This document shows, piece by piece, positions 34,602 through 44,543 of a stretch of 64,000 nucleotides of DNA. How positions within the stretch are numbered: the stretch's first letter is position 1; every line of letters begins with the position of its first letter. The position numbers and the translations under genes are program-made. The notes beneath the pieces are model-generated. The model was given only the letters and a program-made list of their open reading frames with translations. It did not search any database and was not told where the DNA came from. Source of the stretch: Azospirillum sp. TSH58 (GTDB taxonomy: Bacteria; Pseudomonadota; Alphaproteobacteria; Azospirillales; Azospirillaceae); NCBI RefSeq assembly GCF_003119115.1, contig NZ_CP022364.1, positions 1,326,501 to 1,390,500 of the forward strand. Direction: 5' to 3'.

Positions 34602-36236
34602 ATGACCGACCCCCAGCCGACCCTGAACGACGCCATCCGCCTGCTGCGGACGAACGATCTGGGCGGGGCGGAGGCGGCCTGCCGGGCGATCCTGGCGACC
34701 GACCCGCACAACGCGCAGGCCCTGCACCTGCTGGGTGTCGTCGCCGCCCACACCGGCCATCCCGACGGCGCGCTCGACCTTTTCGCCCTGGCCATCGCGG
34801 AAGACGGCAAGGATCCGTCCTTCCACAACAGCCGCGGCAGCCTGCTCTTCCAGCTCGGCCGCGCGGCGGAGGCGGAAGAGGCGTTCCGCGCCGGCATCGC
34901 CCTCAACGACCGCCTGCCGGAGCTTCACGGCAACCTGGGCAACGCGCTGAAGGCGCTGGGCCGGCTGGACGACGCCGAGGGCGCCTTCCGCGCCGCCCTG
35001 GCCCTGCGCGGCGACGCGCCGGAGATGCACAATTTCCTGGGCACCACGCTGCGCGAGCTGGGCCGGCTGGACGAGGCGGAGGCCGCCTTCCGCGCCGCGC
35101 TGGAGCGGGCGCCGGAGTATCTGGAGGCCCGCTACAACCTCGCCGAGGCGCTGAGCACCCGCGGCGCCCTGGAAGAGGCGGAGGAGGCGTTCCGCGTGGT
35201 GATCGCGGCGGCGCCCCGCTTCGTCCCCGCCCATGTCGGCCTCGCCCACACGCTGCAGAGCCTCGACCGCGCCAACGAGGCGGTGGAGGCCATCGAGGCC
35301 GCCCGCGCCATCGCGCCGGACCATCCGCTGGTGCAGTTCACCCGCCGGCTGATCTATTCCAACGCCGTCCCAGGCTGGCACCTGCCGATGATCAACGACT
35401 TCGAGCGCAACGACGCCTACGAGGCGGCGCTGAAGCGCGCGGTGACCCCGGACTCGCTGGTCCTGGAGATCGGCACCGGCTCGGGCATCGTCGCCATGAT
35501 GGCGGCACGCGCCGGGGCGCGGAAGGTGGTGACCTGCGAGGTGAACCCGATCCTCGCCCGCATCGCCCGCGAGACCGTCGCCAACAACGGCTACGCCGAC
35601 CGCATCGACGTCGTGCCGAAGCTGTCCACCCGCCTGTCGGTGGGCGAGGGCGGCGACCTGCCGGAGAAGGCCGACGTCTTCGTGTCGGAACTCATCAACA
35701 TCGGCATGCTGGCGCCGCGCATGCTGTCGGTCCTGCAGCACGCGCGCACGCATCTGGTGAAGCCCGGCGGCGCGATCATCCCGCGCGCCTCGACCGTCTA
35801 CGCCATGCTGGTGGAGACCCCGGAACTGGCCCGCATCAACCCGGTGAAGACCATCGGCGGCTTCGACATGTCGACCTTCGACGTGTTCCGCTCCCCCGGC
35901 TACCAGCAGATCGACCTCGGCGCCGACACCCACACGCCGCTGTCGGCCGCCTTCACCGCGCTCGACTTCGACTTCACCCGCAACATGCCCGAGGAGGGCG
36001 CGCGGGAGATCGCCGTGGAGATCACGGCGGAGGGCACCTGCCACGGCGTGGCCTTCTGGTTCGACCTGCAGATGGACGAGGAGGTCACCTACCGCTCCGA
36101 AAGCCGGTCGCGGACGAACCACTGGAAGCAGGCGATGACCTATCTGGAGACGCCGATCCGCGTGCGCCCCGGCGACCGGCTGACCATCGTCGCCCGCTAC
36201 GACAACAACCAGATTTCGTTCGGCGTGGGCGGTTGA
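34602..36236 (+). CDS. TPR-repeat protein with PRMT7/9-like protein arginine methyltransferase domain
   Basis: A 544-residue protein. Residues 1-240 are about six tetratricopeptide repeats (LGNALKALGRLDDAEGAFR type). Residues 255-544 resemble protein arginine methyltransferases: motif I VLEIGTGSGI (287-296), acidic post-I Glu313, double-E-loop region SELINIGML (362-370) with only the first Glu clear, PRASTVYAMLVE (394-405), and a THW-loop equivalent NHWKQAMTYLETP (507-519). The closest known resemblance by eye is PRMT7/PRMT9, and human PRMT9 also carries N-terminal TPRs. Arginine methylation is therefore inferred, not proven. The ATG at 34602 follows GGAGCCGCC weakly. Confidence 0.75.
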   Translation: MTDPQPTLNDAIRLLRTNDLGGAEAACRAILATDPHNAQALHLLGVVAAHTGHPDGALDLFALAIAEDGKDPSFHNSRGSLLFQLGRAAEAEEAFRAGIALNDRLPELHGNLGNALKALGRLDDAEGAFRAALALRGDAPEMHNFLGTTLRELGRLDEAEAAFRAALERAPEYLEARYNLAEALSTRGALEEAEEAFRVVIAAAPRFVPAHVGLAHTLQSLDRANEAVEAIEAARAIAPDHPLVQFTRRLIYSNAVPGWHLPMINDFERNDAYEAALKRAVTPDSLVLEIGTGSGIVAMMAARAGARKVVTCEVNPILARIARETVANNGYADRIDVVPKLSTRLSVGEGGDLPEKADVFVSELINIGMLAPRMLSVLQHARTHLVKPGGAIIPRASTVYAMLVETPELARINPVKTIGGFDMSTFDVFRSPGYQQIDLGADTHTPLSAAFTALDFDFTRNMPEEGAREIAVEITAEGTCHGVAFWFDLQMDEEVTYRSESRSRTNHWKQAMTYLETPIRVRPGDRLTIVARYDNNQISFGVGG

Positions 36237-36304
36237 GCGGGCGCAGGCCCCGCGTTCGCCCCCGGGCTGGAGCCAGTCGACCGACGCCGAACCGGAGAGG
36301 ACCC

Positions 36305-36544
36305 ATGAGCACCGACAAGACGTCCGACCGCATCGCCACCGACATCGCCGTCACGCCGCCGGACCTGTCGGACCTGGAGCGGCAGAAGGCGGAAATCGAG
36401 GCGATCCAGGCGCAGATGACGCAGTTGCGTGCCCGGATCGATCAACGTTTGGAAGACCAGCGCCCCACCATCGACCTCGTTCCGGTCCACCTCGACGAAT
36501 CCTCACCGGCGACGGCGTCCACGGCCATTCGCCCGCGAGACTAG
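36305..36544 (+). CDS. Small coiled-coil hypothetical protein
   Basis: A 79-residue protein. Residues about 20-50 (LSDLERQKAEIEAIQAQMTQ) form a coiled coil with Leu/Ile heptads, and the C-terminus is disordered. A good GGAGAGGA ribosome site precedes the ATG at 36305. It lies 68 bases after the methyltransferase gene in the same direction, so might be co-transcribed. No family recognised. Confidence 0.65.
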   Translation: MSTDKTSDRIATDIAVTPPDLSDLERQKAEIEAIQAQMTQLRARIDQRLEDQRPTIDLVPVHLDESSPATASTAIRPRD

Positions 36545-36641
36545 AGCGCGCCCCTTTTGACAACCCTGGCCTGTGCGTTATAGGCTGCCATCAACGGTTG
36601 GCGGCGGCGAACGCCCGCCTGGATGGTCGGGAGGGTCTCAC

Positions 36642-37682
36642 ATGTCGATCACGGCGGCGAACGGGCAAGCGTCGGGTTCAAGCCTCGCCGGTTCCAGCCT
36701 TAAGGCGGCCTTGACCGTGCTGAGGGGCGCCGACAAGGGAACCTCCGCCAACACGGCCGCCGGGCAACCGGCGGCAGCCTCCGACGGCCCGGCCGTCTTC
36801 GTCACCCTCTCCGTCGAGGCCCAGGCCTTCATGGCCACCACCACCGCGTCCAAGGCCGGCAAGACCGGAAACGGCGGGGCGGGGGGACCTTACGCCGCCT
36901 ATTTCCCGACGCGCGACGGCAAGCCCGCCACGGCGCTGGCGAAGGCGGTGTCCGATCCGGGAGCGGTGTCCAGTTCGGCGGGCCTGAGCGGGCCGGCCAT
37001 CGCCAAGGACGCCCGCGCCCGCATGGACGCGCAGTACGAGGCCATGAAGGCTGGCGGCAAGCCCTTCGATTTCGACAGCTTCGAGGGCCGCGACTGGTAC
37101 TCCCTGATGGGCGATCTCGACCGCCGCTCGCTCGAAGCGGTCCGCAGCAACGCCGGCGGCCAGTTCAGCAAGCAGGAACAGGACATCGCCCAATCCATCA
37201 TGGCGCAGCAGGAAGGGCTGGCCATGGGACTCTACAACGGCCCGATCAGCCAGGAGGCCAGCTTCGTCGATCCGTTCCGCGGCGACGAGGCGGCGCGGCG
37301 GAAGGCGAACCTCACCTTCCTGGACGCCGTCGGCCCGGAGGAGAAGACCTCGACCGAATGGGCGACGCGCCGGGCATCGGCGCAGGTGTCCTACGAAATC
37401 CTCACGAGGGAGAAGGGCGAGGAACCGGAAACGCTCGGAAGCGACAACCCGCTGGCAGCGCTGATCAAGCAGGCGATGGACCGTTCGCAGTCCGACCCGC
37501 TGCGGCACATCCCCAAGACGCCGGAGGAGTTGAAGACGCAGGCCTGGTTCAAGGGCTTCGAGTCCCAACTGGACAGCGCCGTCGCCCAAAACACGGCTCA
37601 AGGCATCGCCCAGGGCATCGCCCAGGGCATCGCACAGGCGAAGGCCACCACGCCGCCGTCAGGGCCCGCCAAACCGGCGTAG
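36642..37682 (+). CDS. Hypothetical protein with C-terminal GIAQ repeats
   Basis: A 346-residue, probably cytoplasmic or secreted-by-nonclassical-route protein. It begins Ser/Ala-rich (MSITAANGQASGSSLAG), contains a folded middle (FDFDSFEGRDWYSLMGDLDRR) and ends in TAQGIAQGIAQGIAQAK from a 12-bp tandem repeat at about 37603-37638. No signal peptide or membrane segment. Low-complexity start and charged mid-part resemble a few flagellar or surface-associated alphaproteobacterial proteins, but I cannot assign a family. GGGAGGG precedes the ATG. Confidence 0.65.
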   Translation: MSITAANGQASGSSLAGSSLKAALTVLRGADKGTSANTAAGQPAAASDGPAVFVTLSVEAQAFMATTTASKAGKTGNGGAGGPYAAYFPTRDGKPATALAKAVSDPGAVSSSAGLSGPAIAKDARARMDAQYEAMKAGGKPFDFDSFEGRDWYSLMGDLDRRSLEAVRSNAGGQFSKQEQDIAQSIMAQQEGLAMGLYNGPISQEASFVDPFRGDEAARRKANLTFLDAVGPEEKTSTEWATRRASAQVSYEILTREKGEEPETLGSDNPLAALIKQAMDRSQSDPLRHIPKTPEELKTQAWFKGFESQLDSAVAQNTAQGIAQGIAQGIAQAKATTPPSGPAKPA

Positions 37683-37760
37683 CTCCGCCCCCCGGTTGGC
37701 ATTCCCGGCCGCTTTGCCTAGAGTGGGCCATCCCGGACAACAGATGGCCGATCCTTCAGC

Positions 37761-39071
37761 ATGCCCCACACCGCCGAGGCGCCGAGCCGCCGTGCCATCG
37801 CGTCCTGGTGCCTCTACGACTGGGCGAACTCGTCGTACAACACCATCATCACGACCTTCATCTTCTCGGTCTATTTCGCCCGCGGCGTGGTCGGGGACGA
37901 GGTGGCCGGCGCCTCGCGCTGGAGCGCGGCGCTGACCGTCGCCGGGCTGCTGATCGCCCTGCTCAGCCCCATGCTGGGCGCGGTGGCCGACCGGACGGGA
38001 CGGCGCAAGCCGTGGATGGCGCTGTTCACCGCCCTGACCGTGGTCTTCTGCGCCGCGCTCTGGTGGGTGAAGCCCGATCCCTCCCACGCGCTGTTCGCCC
38101 TGGTCTGCGTGGTCATCGGCACCGTCGCCTTCGAACTGGCGAACGTCTTCTACAACGCCAGCCTGACCGCGCTGGCGCCGCCGCGGATGCTGGGGCGGAT
38201 TTCCGGCTGGGGCTGGGGCATCGGCTATTTCGGCGGGCTGGCCTGTCTGGTGGTCGCCCTGTTCGTCTTCGTGAAGTCCCCCACCCCGCTGTTCGGCCTG
38301 CTGGACACGGCGGAGCAGGCGCCGGTGCGCGCCACCGCCCTCCTCGCCGCCGCTTGGTACGGGCTGTTCGCCCTGCCCTTCTTCCTGTTCGTTCCGGACG
38401 TGCCGGCGACCGGCCTCGGCATCCGGCAGGCGGCGCGGGAGGGGATGGCGACGCTGCGCCGGACGCTGGCGGAGACGCGCAAGTACCGCAACACGCTGCG
38501 CTTCCTGATCGCCAGCGCGATCTACCGTGACGGCATCAACACCATCACCGCCTTCGGCGGCATCTTCGCCGCCCACGCCTTCGGAATGAGCTTCGAGGAG
38601 ATCCTGCTCTTCGCCATCGCCCTGAACGTGGTGGCCGGCGTCGGGGCCATCGGCTTCGCCTGGGTGGACGACCGGATGGGGGCCAAGCCGACCATCCTGG
38701 TCAGCCTGATCGGCCTGACCGCCTTCGGCGTGCCCCTTCTGCTGGCGACGGAGAAGGCGTGGTTCTGGGTGCTGGCCCTGGGGCTGGGCGCCTTCTTCGG
38801 GCCGGCGCAGGCCGCCGGGCGGTCGATGATGGCGCGGCTGGCCCCGCCGGGCATGGTGGGGGAGATGTTCGGGCTCTACAGCCTGACCGGGCGCATGGCC
38901 GGCTTCGTCGGGCCGCTCGCCTTCGGGCTGGCCACCACGCTGTTCGACAGCCAGCGGGCCGGCATGGCGAGCGTTGTGGCTTTCTTCGTGATCGGTTTTG
39001 GGCTTATGCTGGCGGTTCGGGAGCCGGCACCGGGCGATGCGAATACGGTGCGACAGTCCGCCGCGGCATGA
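37761..39071 (+). CDS. MFS transporter, UMF1 / Atg22-like
   Basis: A 436-residue protein with about 12 membrane helices. WCLYDWANSSYNTIITTFIF at the N-terminus is the Atg22-like (UMF1) motif, and ADRTGRRKPWMALF the MFS loop. Yeast Atg22 exports amino acids from vacuoles; bacterial substrates are unknown. It stands alone. Confidence 0.9.
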   Translation: MPHTAEAPSRRAIASWCLYDWANSSYNTIITTFIFSVYFARGVVGDEVAGASRWSAALTVAGLLIALLSPMLGAVADRTGRRKPWMALFTALTVVFCAALWWVKPDPSHALFALVCVVIGTVAFELANVFYNASLTALAPPRMLGRISGWGWGIGYFGGLACLVVALFVFVKSPTPLFGLLDTAEQAPVRATALLAAAWYGLFALPFFLFVPDVPATGLGIRQAAREGMATLRRTLAETRKYRNTLRFLIASAIYRDGINTITAFGGIFAAHAFGMSFEEILLFAIALNVVAGVGAIGFAWVDDRMGAKPTILVSLIGLTAFGVPLLLATEKAWFWVLALGLGAFFGPAQAAGRSMMARLAPPGMVGEMFGLYSLTGRMAGFVGPLAFGLATTLFDSQRAGMASVVAFFVIGFGLMLAVREPAPGDANTVRQSAAA

Positions 39072-39152
39072 CGGCGGATTCACCCAGCGGAAGCTGCTAA
39101 CTTGCCTTTTGCTGCGACGCACAACGAACTTGGCGCGGAGGGCGGAACGGAC

Positions 39153-39404
39153 ATGTTGCACATCAAGGACATCGAGGCCTTCGCGCACATCAACGAGGCG
39201 CTGGCCCGCGACCACGCCGCGGCGCGTGGGGAAAGCGACTCGGCGGGGCATCCTTCGCCCCATCATCCCGCAATGCATCCGGCGATGCTGATCGCCATGG
39301 CGGCGACCGGGCGCCTGAAGCCGGAAGACGGTGCGGACGGGAAAACGACGCAGGCCGAAGCCGCCGCCTTGCTGGCGCGGCTGATGGGGGCGCGGCGGGG
39401 GTAA
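39153..39404 (+). CDS. Small hypothetical protein
   Basis: An 83-residue protein with a His-rich centre ([13 protein letters not shown]) and a helical C-terminus ([17 protein letters not shown]). The ATG at 39153 follows GGAGG at 10-14 bases; a TTG 17 codons upstream is an alternative. No family recognised. The frame could be a spurious ORF, since it is short and lies in high GC DNA. Confidence 0.45.
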   Translation: MLHIKDIEAFAHINEALARDHAAARGESDSAGHPSPHHPAMHPAMLIAMAATGRLKPEDGADGKTTQAEAAALLARLMGARRG

Positions 39405-39426
39405 AGGGTTCTGGGGGGCGGCGTAC

Positions 39427-39517
39427 TTGCCCCCTCCCCGGCCCTCCCCCGCTTACGCAGGGGAGGGAGAATGGTCCCCTCCCCTGCGTAAGCGGGGGAG
39501 GGTTAGGGTGGGGGCAA
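39427..39517. repeat. 91-bp palindromic REP-like element, second family
   Basis: TTGCCCCC at one end mirrors GGGGGCAA at the other, and inside it two 26-base arms (one beginning CCCTCCCCCGCTTACGCAGG) are exact reverse complements around an eight-base AGAATGGT spacer. The element differs from the 118-bp family. It lies between convergent genes and probably acts as a transcription boundary. Confidence 0.8.
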
Positions 39518-39537
39518 TGGAAGCGCCCCCGCCCGTC

Positions 39538-41142
39538 TCAGTGCCGGAAGTGCCGCATCCCCGTCAGCACCATCGCCAGACCCTTTTCATCGGCGGCGGC
39601 GATGACGTCGTTGTCGCGGATCGAGCCGCCGGGCTGGATCACCGCCGTCACGCCGGCCTCCGCCGCGGCCAGCAGGCCGTCCGCGAAGGGGAAGAAGGCG
39701 TCCGAGGCGACCACCGAGCCCTTGGTCAGCGGCTCGCTCAGGCCGGCGGCCTTGGCGGCCTCCGCCGACTTGATGGCGGCGATGCGCGCCGAATCGACGC
39801 GGCTCATCTGACCGGCGCCGACGCCCACCGTGGCGCCGTTCTTGGCGTAGACGATGGCGTTCGACTTCACGTGCTTGGCGACGCGGAAGGCGAAGAGCAG
39901 GTCGGCCAGCTCCTGCTCCGTCGGGGCGCGCTTGGTCACCACCTTCAGGTCGGCGGGGGTGATGCGGCCGTTGTCGCGGTTCTGCAGCAGGAAACCGCCG
40001 GACAGCTGCTTCACCATCATGCCCGGCTCGGCCGGGTTCGGCACGTCCTTGGTCAGCAGGACGCGCAGGTTCTTCTTGGTGGCGAGCAGGGCGCGGGCCG
40101 CGTCGTCGGCGTCCGGGGCGATCACCACCTCGGCGAACAGCTTGGAAATCTCCTCCGCCGTGGCGGCGTCCAGCGGGCGGTTGACGGCGATGATGCCGCC
40201 GAAGGCGCTGACCGGGTCGCACAGCAGGGCCTGCTTGTAGGCGTCGAGCAGGTTCGCCCCCTCGGCCACGCCGCAGGGGTTGGCGTGCTTGATGATGGCG
40301 ACGGCCGGGCGCTCGAACTCGGCGACCAGCTCGAAGGCGGCGTCGGTGTCGTTCAGGTTGTTGTAGGACAGCTCCTTGCCCTGGAGCTGGATCGCCGTCG
40401 CCACACCCGGACGCTGCTCGCCGGTGACGTAGAAGGCCGCCTGCTGATGCGGGTTCTCGCCGTAGCGCAGGGTCTGGCTGAGCTTGCCCGACAGGGTGGT
40501 GCGCGGCGGGAAGGTCTCGCCGAGCTGGCCGGCCAGCCAGGAGGAGATGGCCGCGTCGTAGGACGCCGTGCGGGCGTAGGCGCGCTGGGCCAGGGTGCGG
40601 CGGAGCGTCAGCGTGACGGCGCCGTCATGGGTCGCCAGCTCGTCCAGGACCGCCTCGTAATCCTCGGGGTCGGTGACGACGGTGACGAAGTCGTGGTTCT
40701 TGGCCGCGGCGCGGATCATCGCCGGGCCGCCGATGTCGATGTTCTCCACGCAGTTGGCGTAGTCGGCGCCCTTCGACACCGTCGCCTCGAACGGGTAGAG
40801 GTTCACCACCACGAGGTCGATCGGCGGGATGTCGTGGGTGGTCATCGCCTCGGCGTGGATGTCGCGGCGGGCCAGGATGCCGCCGTGAACGCGCGGGTGC
40901 AGCGTCTTGACGCGCCCGTCCATGATCTCCGGGAAGCCGGTGTGGTCGGAGACCTCCTTCACCGGAATGCCGGCTTCGGCCAGCCGCTGGGCGGAGCCGC
41001 CGGTCGACAGGATCTCCACGCCCTTGGCCGCCAGCGCCTGGCCGAGCGCGACGAGGCCCGTCTTGTCGGACACGGAGATCAGCGCGCGCGTGATGCGGAC
41101 GAGATCGGGGGCGGGCGAGTGGGCGACGTTCGGCGGGCTCAT
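39538..41142 (-). CDS. purH: Bifunctional AICAR transformylase / IMP cyclohydrolase
   Basis: A 534-residue enzyme for the last two steps of IMP synthesis. N-terminal IMP cyclohydrolase domain: [30 protein letters not shown], and [13 protein letters not shown]. The C-terminal transformylase has the [13 protein letters not shown] active-site loop and [15 protein letters not shown] near the end. The ATG at 41142 precedes the family start; the longer frame is not supported. The order purH, heparinase, rsmB is a familiar alphaproteobacterial arrangement. Confidence 0.96.
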   Translation of the reverse strand: MSPPNVAHSPAPDLVRITRALISVSDKTGLVALGQALAAKGVEILSTGGSAQRLAEAGIPVKEVSDHTGFPEIMDGRVKTLHPRVHGGILARRDIHAEAMTTHDIPPIDLVVVNLYPFEATVSKGADYANCVENIDIGGPAMIRAAAKNHDFVTVVTDPEDYEAVLDELATHDGAVTLTLRRTLAQRAYARTASYDAAISSWLAGQLGETFPPRTTLSGKLSQTLRYGENPHQQAAFYVTGEQRPGVATAIQLQGKELSYNNLNDTDAAFELVAEFERPAVAIIKHANPCGVAEGANLLDAYKQALLCDPVSAFGGIIAVNRPLDAATAEEISKLFAEVVIAPDADDAARALLATKKNLRVLLTKDVPNPAEPGMMVKQLSGGFLLQNRDNGRITPADLKVVTKRAPTEQELADLLFAFRVAKHVKSNAIVYAKNGATVGVGAGQMSRVDSARIAAIKSAEAAKAAGLSEPLTKGSVVASDAFFPFADGLLAAAEAGVTAVIQPGGSIRDNDVIAAADEKGLAMVLTGMRHFRH

Positions 41143-41360
41143 CGGGGCATCCTGGCTGTCATGGAACCGGCTGCGGCGGACCGGGCATGGGAAGACGGGG
41201 CTCGGGAAGACGGGACCTGACCGATCCGGAAAAGCGAAACACCCCGCTTCGTCACCCCCGCCCGGGCGGGGATCACGGTCGCAGGGCGAACACTCCACAG
41301 AGTCTCAAAACAGGCACCGATCCGTATTCCCACGGCCTGTCCGCCGCGGATGCGCGCGGT

Positions 41361-43013
41361 TTACCCCCCCTTGCGCTCGCGGCGCAAGGCCCATTTCACC
41401 GTCTTGATGGCGGGGCCGGTATGTCCGGAGATGGCGATCTGGGTGGTCCGCCGCGGTTCGTCGCCGCTGCCCAGATAGATGCTCTCCTCCAGCTCCAGCG
41501 TGCCGCCCGAGGCGCGCAGCCGCCAGGCGGCCCCGCTCGGCAGCTTCAGCTGCACCTGCCCGCCCTGGACGGGGGTCGCCTGGACCGCGGGGTGCAGGTG
41601 GAAGCGGATGGTGAAGGGCCGCGGTTCCGGCGTGGCGCCGATCACCGGCTCCAGCATGTCCTCGCCGCGCAGGTCCTCGCCGTTTTCCGCCAGATAGACG
41701 CGGCGGCGGTGCAGATAGCCGAAGTTGCGGCTGTAGCCGTTGTGGGTGGCGACGACCAGCACCGCCCCGTCGTTCTCCTGACGCTCGCAGCCGACGTGCG
41801 AGGGGCGGCGGCCCAGTCCGCCCTCCTCGATCACCTCCGACGAGTTGGTCTCGGCCAGCACGACGGTGGAATGGGCGGCGGTTCCGGCCAGCGCGGCGCG
41901 CCAGGGGCCGGTCTTCACCGGATGGGCGCCGCAATTGACGATCAGCCGCTCCTTGCCGACCGACATCTCCAGCGACAGGGTGCCGGCGTGGGCGGTGGCG
42001 TCCAGCCCGGTGACCGGCGGCACGCCGGTGTCCATCAGCACCATGGTCCGCCCGGCGATCAGCCGCTCGAAGCCGGTGTGCGGCGCGCTCTTCAGCGGGC
42101 GTCCGCGGGCGTCGGCCTGGGCCAGCACCGTGTCCACCAGCGCCGCGTCCTCCTCCCGCCCGCCGTTGAACAGGGCGAGCCCGCCGTCGCCGTGGCGGAA
42201 GAAGCGCAGGGCCGGGGTCATGCGGTCGATGGCGTGCTGCAGCGCCTCCGGCACGTCGGCGCGGGCGGTGCGCAGGACCGACCGCATGTCGATCAGGTCG
42301 CGCAGGATGCGGAGCTGCACGGAGGGGCAGCGCTCGATATGGCCGCCGTCCGGCAGGATCTGGCGCGGCAGCTCGCGTTCCAGCAGCTTCAGCGCGTCCT
42401 GCCCGACGCGCTCGTGCTCCGGCAGGCAGAAGCCGCCGTAGACGAGGCCCTTGGCCGCGGTGACCAGCGCCTTGCCGTCCAGCGCGCCGGGCACCACGCG
42501 GGTCAGATGCTTGACCTGCCGCGCGAGGCTGTCGAAGACCGCGGCGCGGAACTCGTCGTCGGCGGAGGCGCAGTAGAAGTCATGCAGGCCGATCCAGGCG
42601 GCGATGCGGGCGCCCAGCACCTCCGGCGCCCAGGTCTGGGCGTTCCAGCCGCCGTTGTGGTCCAGCCAGGACAGCACCAGCGAACGGGCGCGCCGCCGCG
42701 CCGTGTCGCCGCCGACCGCCCGCAGGTCGCGCAGCCAGTCGAAGCCGTGCAGGGCGTCCTGCCAGACGGCGCTGCCGGCCCGCCAGTTCGGCGCGCCGTG
42801 GGCGTCGGCCGCCGCCGCCTGTCCGCCGAAGCGGAAGACGCCGGCCAGGATCGCCGAGCCTTCCCCGGCGTCGCCCGGCCAAGGATCCGGCGGCACGGCG
42901 GACAGGGCGGTCGGCGCGCGGCCGCCCAAGGTCAGCTTGTAGATCGGGTTGCCGAAGGCGATCTGCGCGACGCCGTCCCGCAAGCGGCCCATTTTCCCAC
43001 GCCCGGCGCTCAT
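41361..43013 (-). CDS. Heparinase II/III family protein
   Basis: A 550-residue protein with an N-terminal alpha/alpha-toroid (about 100-310) and a C-terminal beta-sandwich heparinase II/III domain that includes GDGGLALFNGG and NCGAHPVKTGPWR. The family cleaves uronic-acid-containing polymers, but this conserved version next to rsmB and purH has no signal peptide, so the substrate is uncertain. A cytosolic or envelope role cannot be told from sequence. Confidence 0.88.
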   Translation of the reverse strand: MSAGRGKMGRLRDGVAQIAFGNPIYKLTLGGRAPTALSAVPPDPWPGDAGEGSAILAGVFRFGGQAAAADAHGAPNWRAGSAVWQDALHGFDWLRDLRAVGGDTARRRARSLVLSWLDHNGGWNAQTWAPEVLGARIAAWIGLHDFYCASADDEFRAAVFDSLARQVKHLTRVVPGALDGKALVTAAKGLVYGGFCLPEHERVGQDALKLLERELPRQILPDGGHIERCPSVQLRILRDLIDMRSVLRTARADVPEALQHAIDRMTPALRFFRHGDGGLALFNGGREEDAALVDTVLAQADARGRPLKSAPHTGFERLIAGRTMVLMDTGVPPVTGLDATAHAGTLSLEMSVGKERLIVNCGAHPVKTGPWRAALAGTAAHSTVVLAETNSSEVIEEGGLGRRPSHVGCERQENDGAVLVVATHNGYSRNFGYLHRRRVYLAENGEDLRGEDMLEPVIGATPEPRPFTIRFHLHPAVQATPVQGGQVQLKLPSGAAWRLRASGGTLELEESIYLGSGDEPRRTTQIAISGHTGPAIKTVKWALRRERKGG

Positions 43014-43140
43014 CGGCTCACCCCGTCACGCGGCAGGGGGAGGCGATGGCCGGCGCTTCGCTGAAGGCATTCGGGCGATCGGGGGGATGCATCCTGTTGT
43101 CGTATCAAATTCGCCTCGACCCCCGCAAGCCGGTGGTGCC

Positions 43141-44469
43141 CTAATCGTGCAGCCGTCGCAGCCGTGCCACGAAGAACCCGTCGATCCCGCCGAGGTCCCC
43201 GAGCATGCCCGGCAGGGATCGTACCTCACCGCGCTCGTTGATCAACTCGGCCAAATTGCCATCCCCCGCATGCCCGCCGCCCAAGCCGCCGCCCAGATCT
43301 CCAGGCGTGATGGGCAGGCGCTCGACCCGCTTGTCGCGGGCCAGGATGCGGTCGATCTGCGCCTCGCCCTCCTCCGGCTGGATGGAGCAGGTGCAATAGA
43401 CCAGCGTGCCGCCCGGCTTCACCAGATCGACGGCGTGGGCCAACAGGCGGCTCTGCGCCTTGGCCAGCTTGGCGATGTCCTCCGGCGTCTTCACGCGCAG
43501 GATGTCGGGGTGGCGGCGGATCGCCCCGGTGGCCGAGCAGGGGGCGTCGAGCAGCACCGCGTCGGCGGGCTGGTCCGGCGTCCAGGTGGCGGCGTCGGTC
43601 GCCAGCACCTCCGCCGACAGGTTGAGGCGGGCCAGATTCTCCCGCACCCGCTCCAGCCGCTTGGCGGAGCGGTCGACCGCCGTCACCCGCGCGCCCTGCG
43701 CGACGAGCTGCGCGGTCTTGCCGCCGGGGGCGGCGCACAGGTCGTAGGCGCTCTTGCCCGCCAGATCGCCGAACAGCTTGGCCGGCAGCGAGGCGGCAAG
43801 GTCCTGCACCCACCAGGCGCCCTCGGCGAAGCCCGGCAGCTCCGTCAGGTTGCCGCCGGCGGCGCGGCGCAGCGTGCCGGTGGGCAGCAGCCTGGCCTCC
43901 AGCCGCTCCGCCCAGGCCGCGGGATCGGCCTTGACGGTGATGTCCAGCGGCGCCTCGTGCAGGTGCGCCTCGACGATGCCGCGGGTGCGGCCGATGCCGT
44001 AGGCCTGCCGCCAGGCCAGCCACAGCCAGTCCGGCGTGTTCAGGCGCCCGGCGTCCTGCTGGGCGGCCAGCTCCGTCCCCTCGCGGCCGATGCGGCGCAG
44101 GACGGCGTTGATCAGGCCCTTGTAGGGTTCGGCTCCCCGGGCCGCGGCCAGCTCCACCGCCGTGTCGACGGCGGCGTGGGCGGGCGTGCCGAGGAAGACG
44201 AGCTGGGCCGCGCCCAGCCGCAGGATGTCGTGCACGGTGGCCTTGGGCAGGCCCGGCTTGGCGAGGCTGCCCTGGATCAGCGCGTCGATCTGGCCGAGCC
44301 GGCGCAGCACGGTGGCGGTCAGGAGCCGCACGAAGCCGCGGTCGCGCGGGTCGAGCCCGCGCAACTCCGGATGCGCGTCGAACGCATCGTCGAAGGGAAT
44401 GGATTTGCGCAGCACATCGCGCAAAAGGTCGAGCGCGGCGGAGCGCGCGGCGAGGGAGGCGTCGGACAT
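43141..44469 (-). CDS. rsmB: 16S rRNA m5C967 methyltransferase RsmB
   Basis: A 442-residue protein with an N-terminal NusB-like RNA-binding domain (AARSAALDLLRDVLRK...) and a C-terminal Rossmann methyltransferase. Motif IV DAPCSATGAIRRHPD and motif VI LVYCTCSIQPEEGE carry the two catalytic Cys. It methylates C967 of 16S rRNA. Start at 44469 (MSDASLAAR). The long frame extending upstream to 45219 overlaps the next gene and is rejected. Confidence 0.95.
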   Translation of the reverse strand: MSDASLAARSAALDLLRDVLRKSIPFDDAFDAHPELRGLDPRDRGFVRLLTATVLRRLGQIDALIQGSLAKPGLPKATVHDILRLGAAQLVFLGTPAHAAVDTAVELAAARGAEPYKGLINAVLRRIGREGTELAAQQDAGRLNTPDWLWLAWRQAYGIGRTRGIVEAHLHEAPLDITVKADPAAWAERLEARLLPTGTLRRAAGGNLTELPGFAEGAWWVQDLAASLPAKLFGDLAGKSAYDLCAAPGGKTAQLVAQGARVTAVDRSAKRLERVRENLARLNLSAEVLATDAATWTPDQPADAVLLDAPCSATGAIRRHPDILRVKTPEDIAKLAKAQSRLLAHAVDLVKPGGTLVYCTCSIQPEEGEAQIDRILARDKRVERLPITPGDLGGGLGGGHAGDGNLAELINERGEVRSLPGMLGDLGGIDGFFVARLRRLHD

Positions 44470-44543
44470 GCCGCTGGATGTAGCGCGCCGGACGGCGGGT
44501 GTCGAGTAGCCGCTGCGCGGGGCAGCCCGGATTCGGACGCCCT

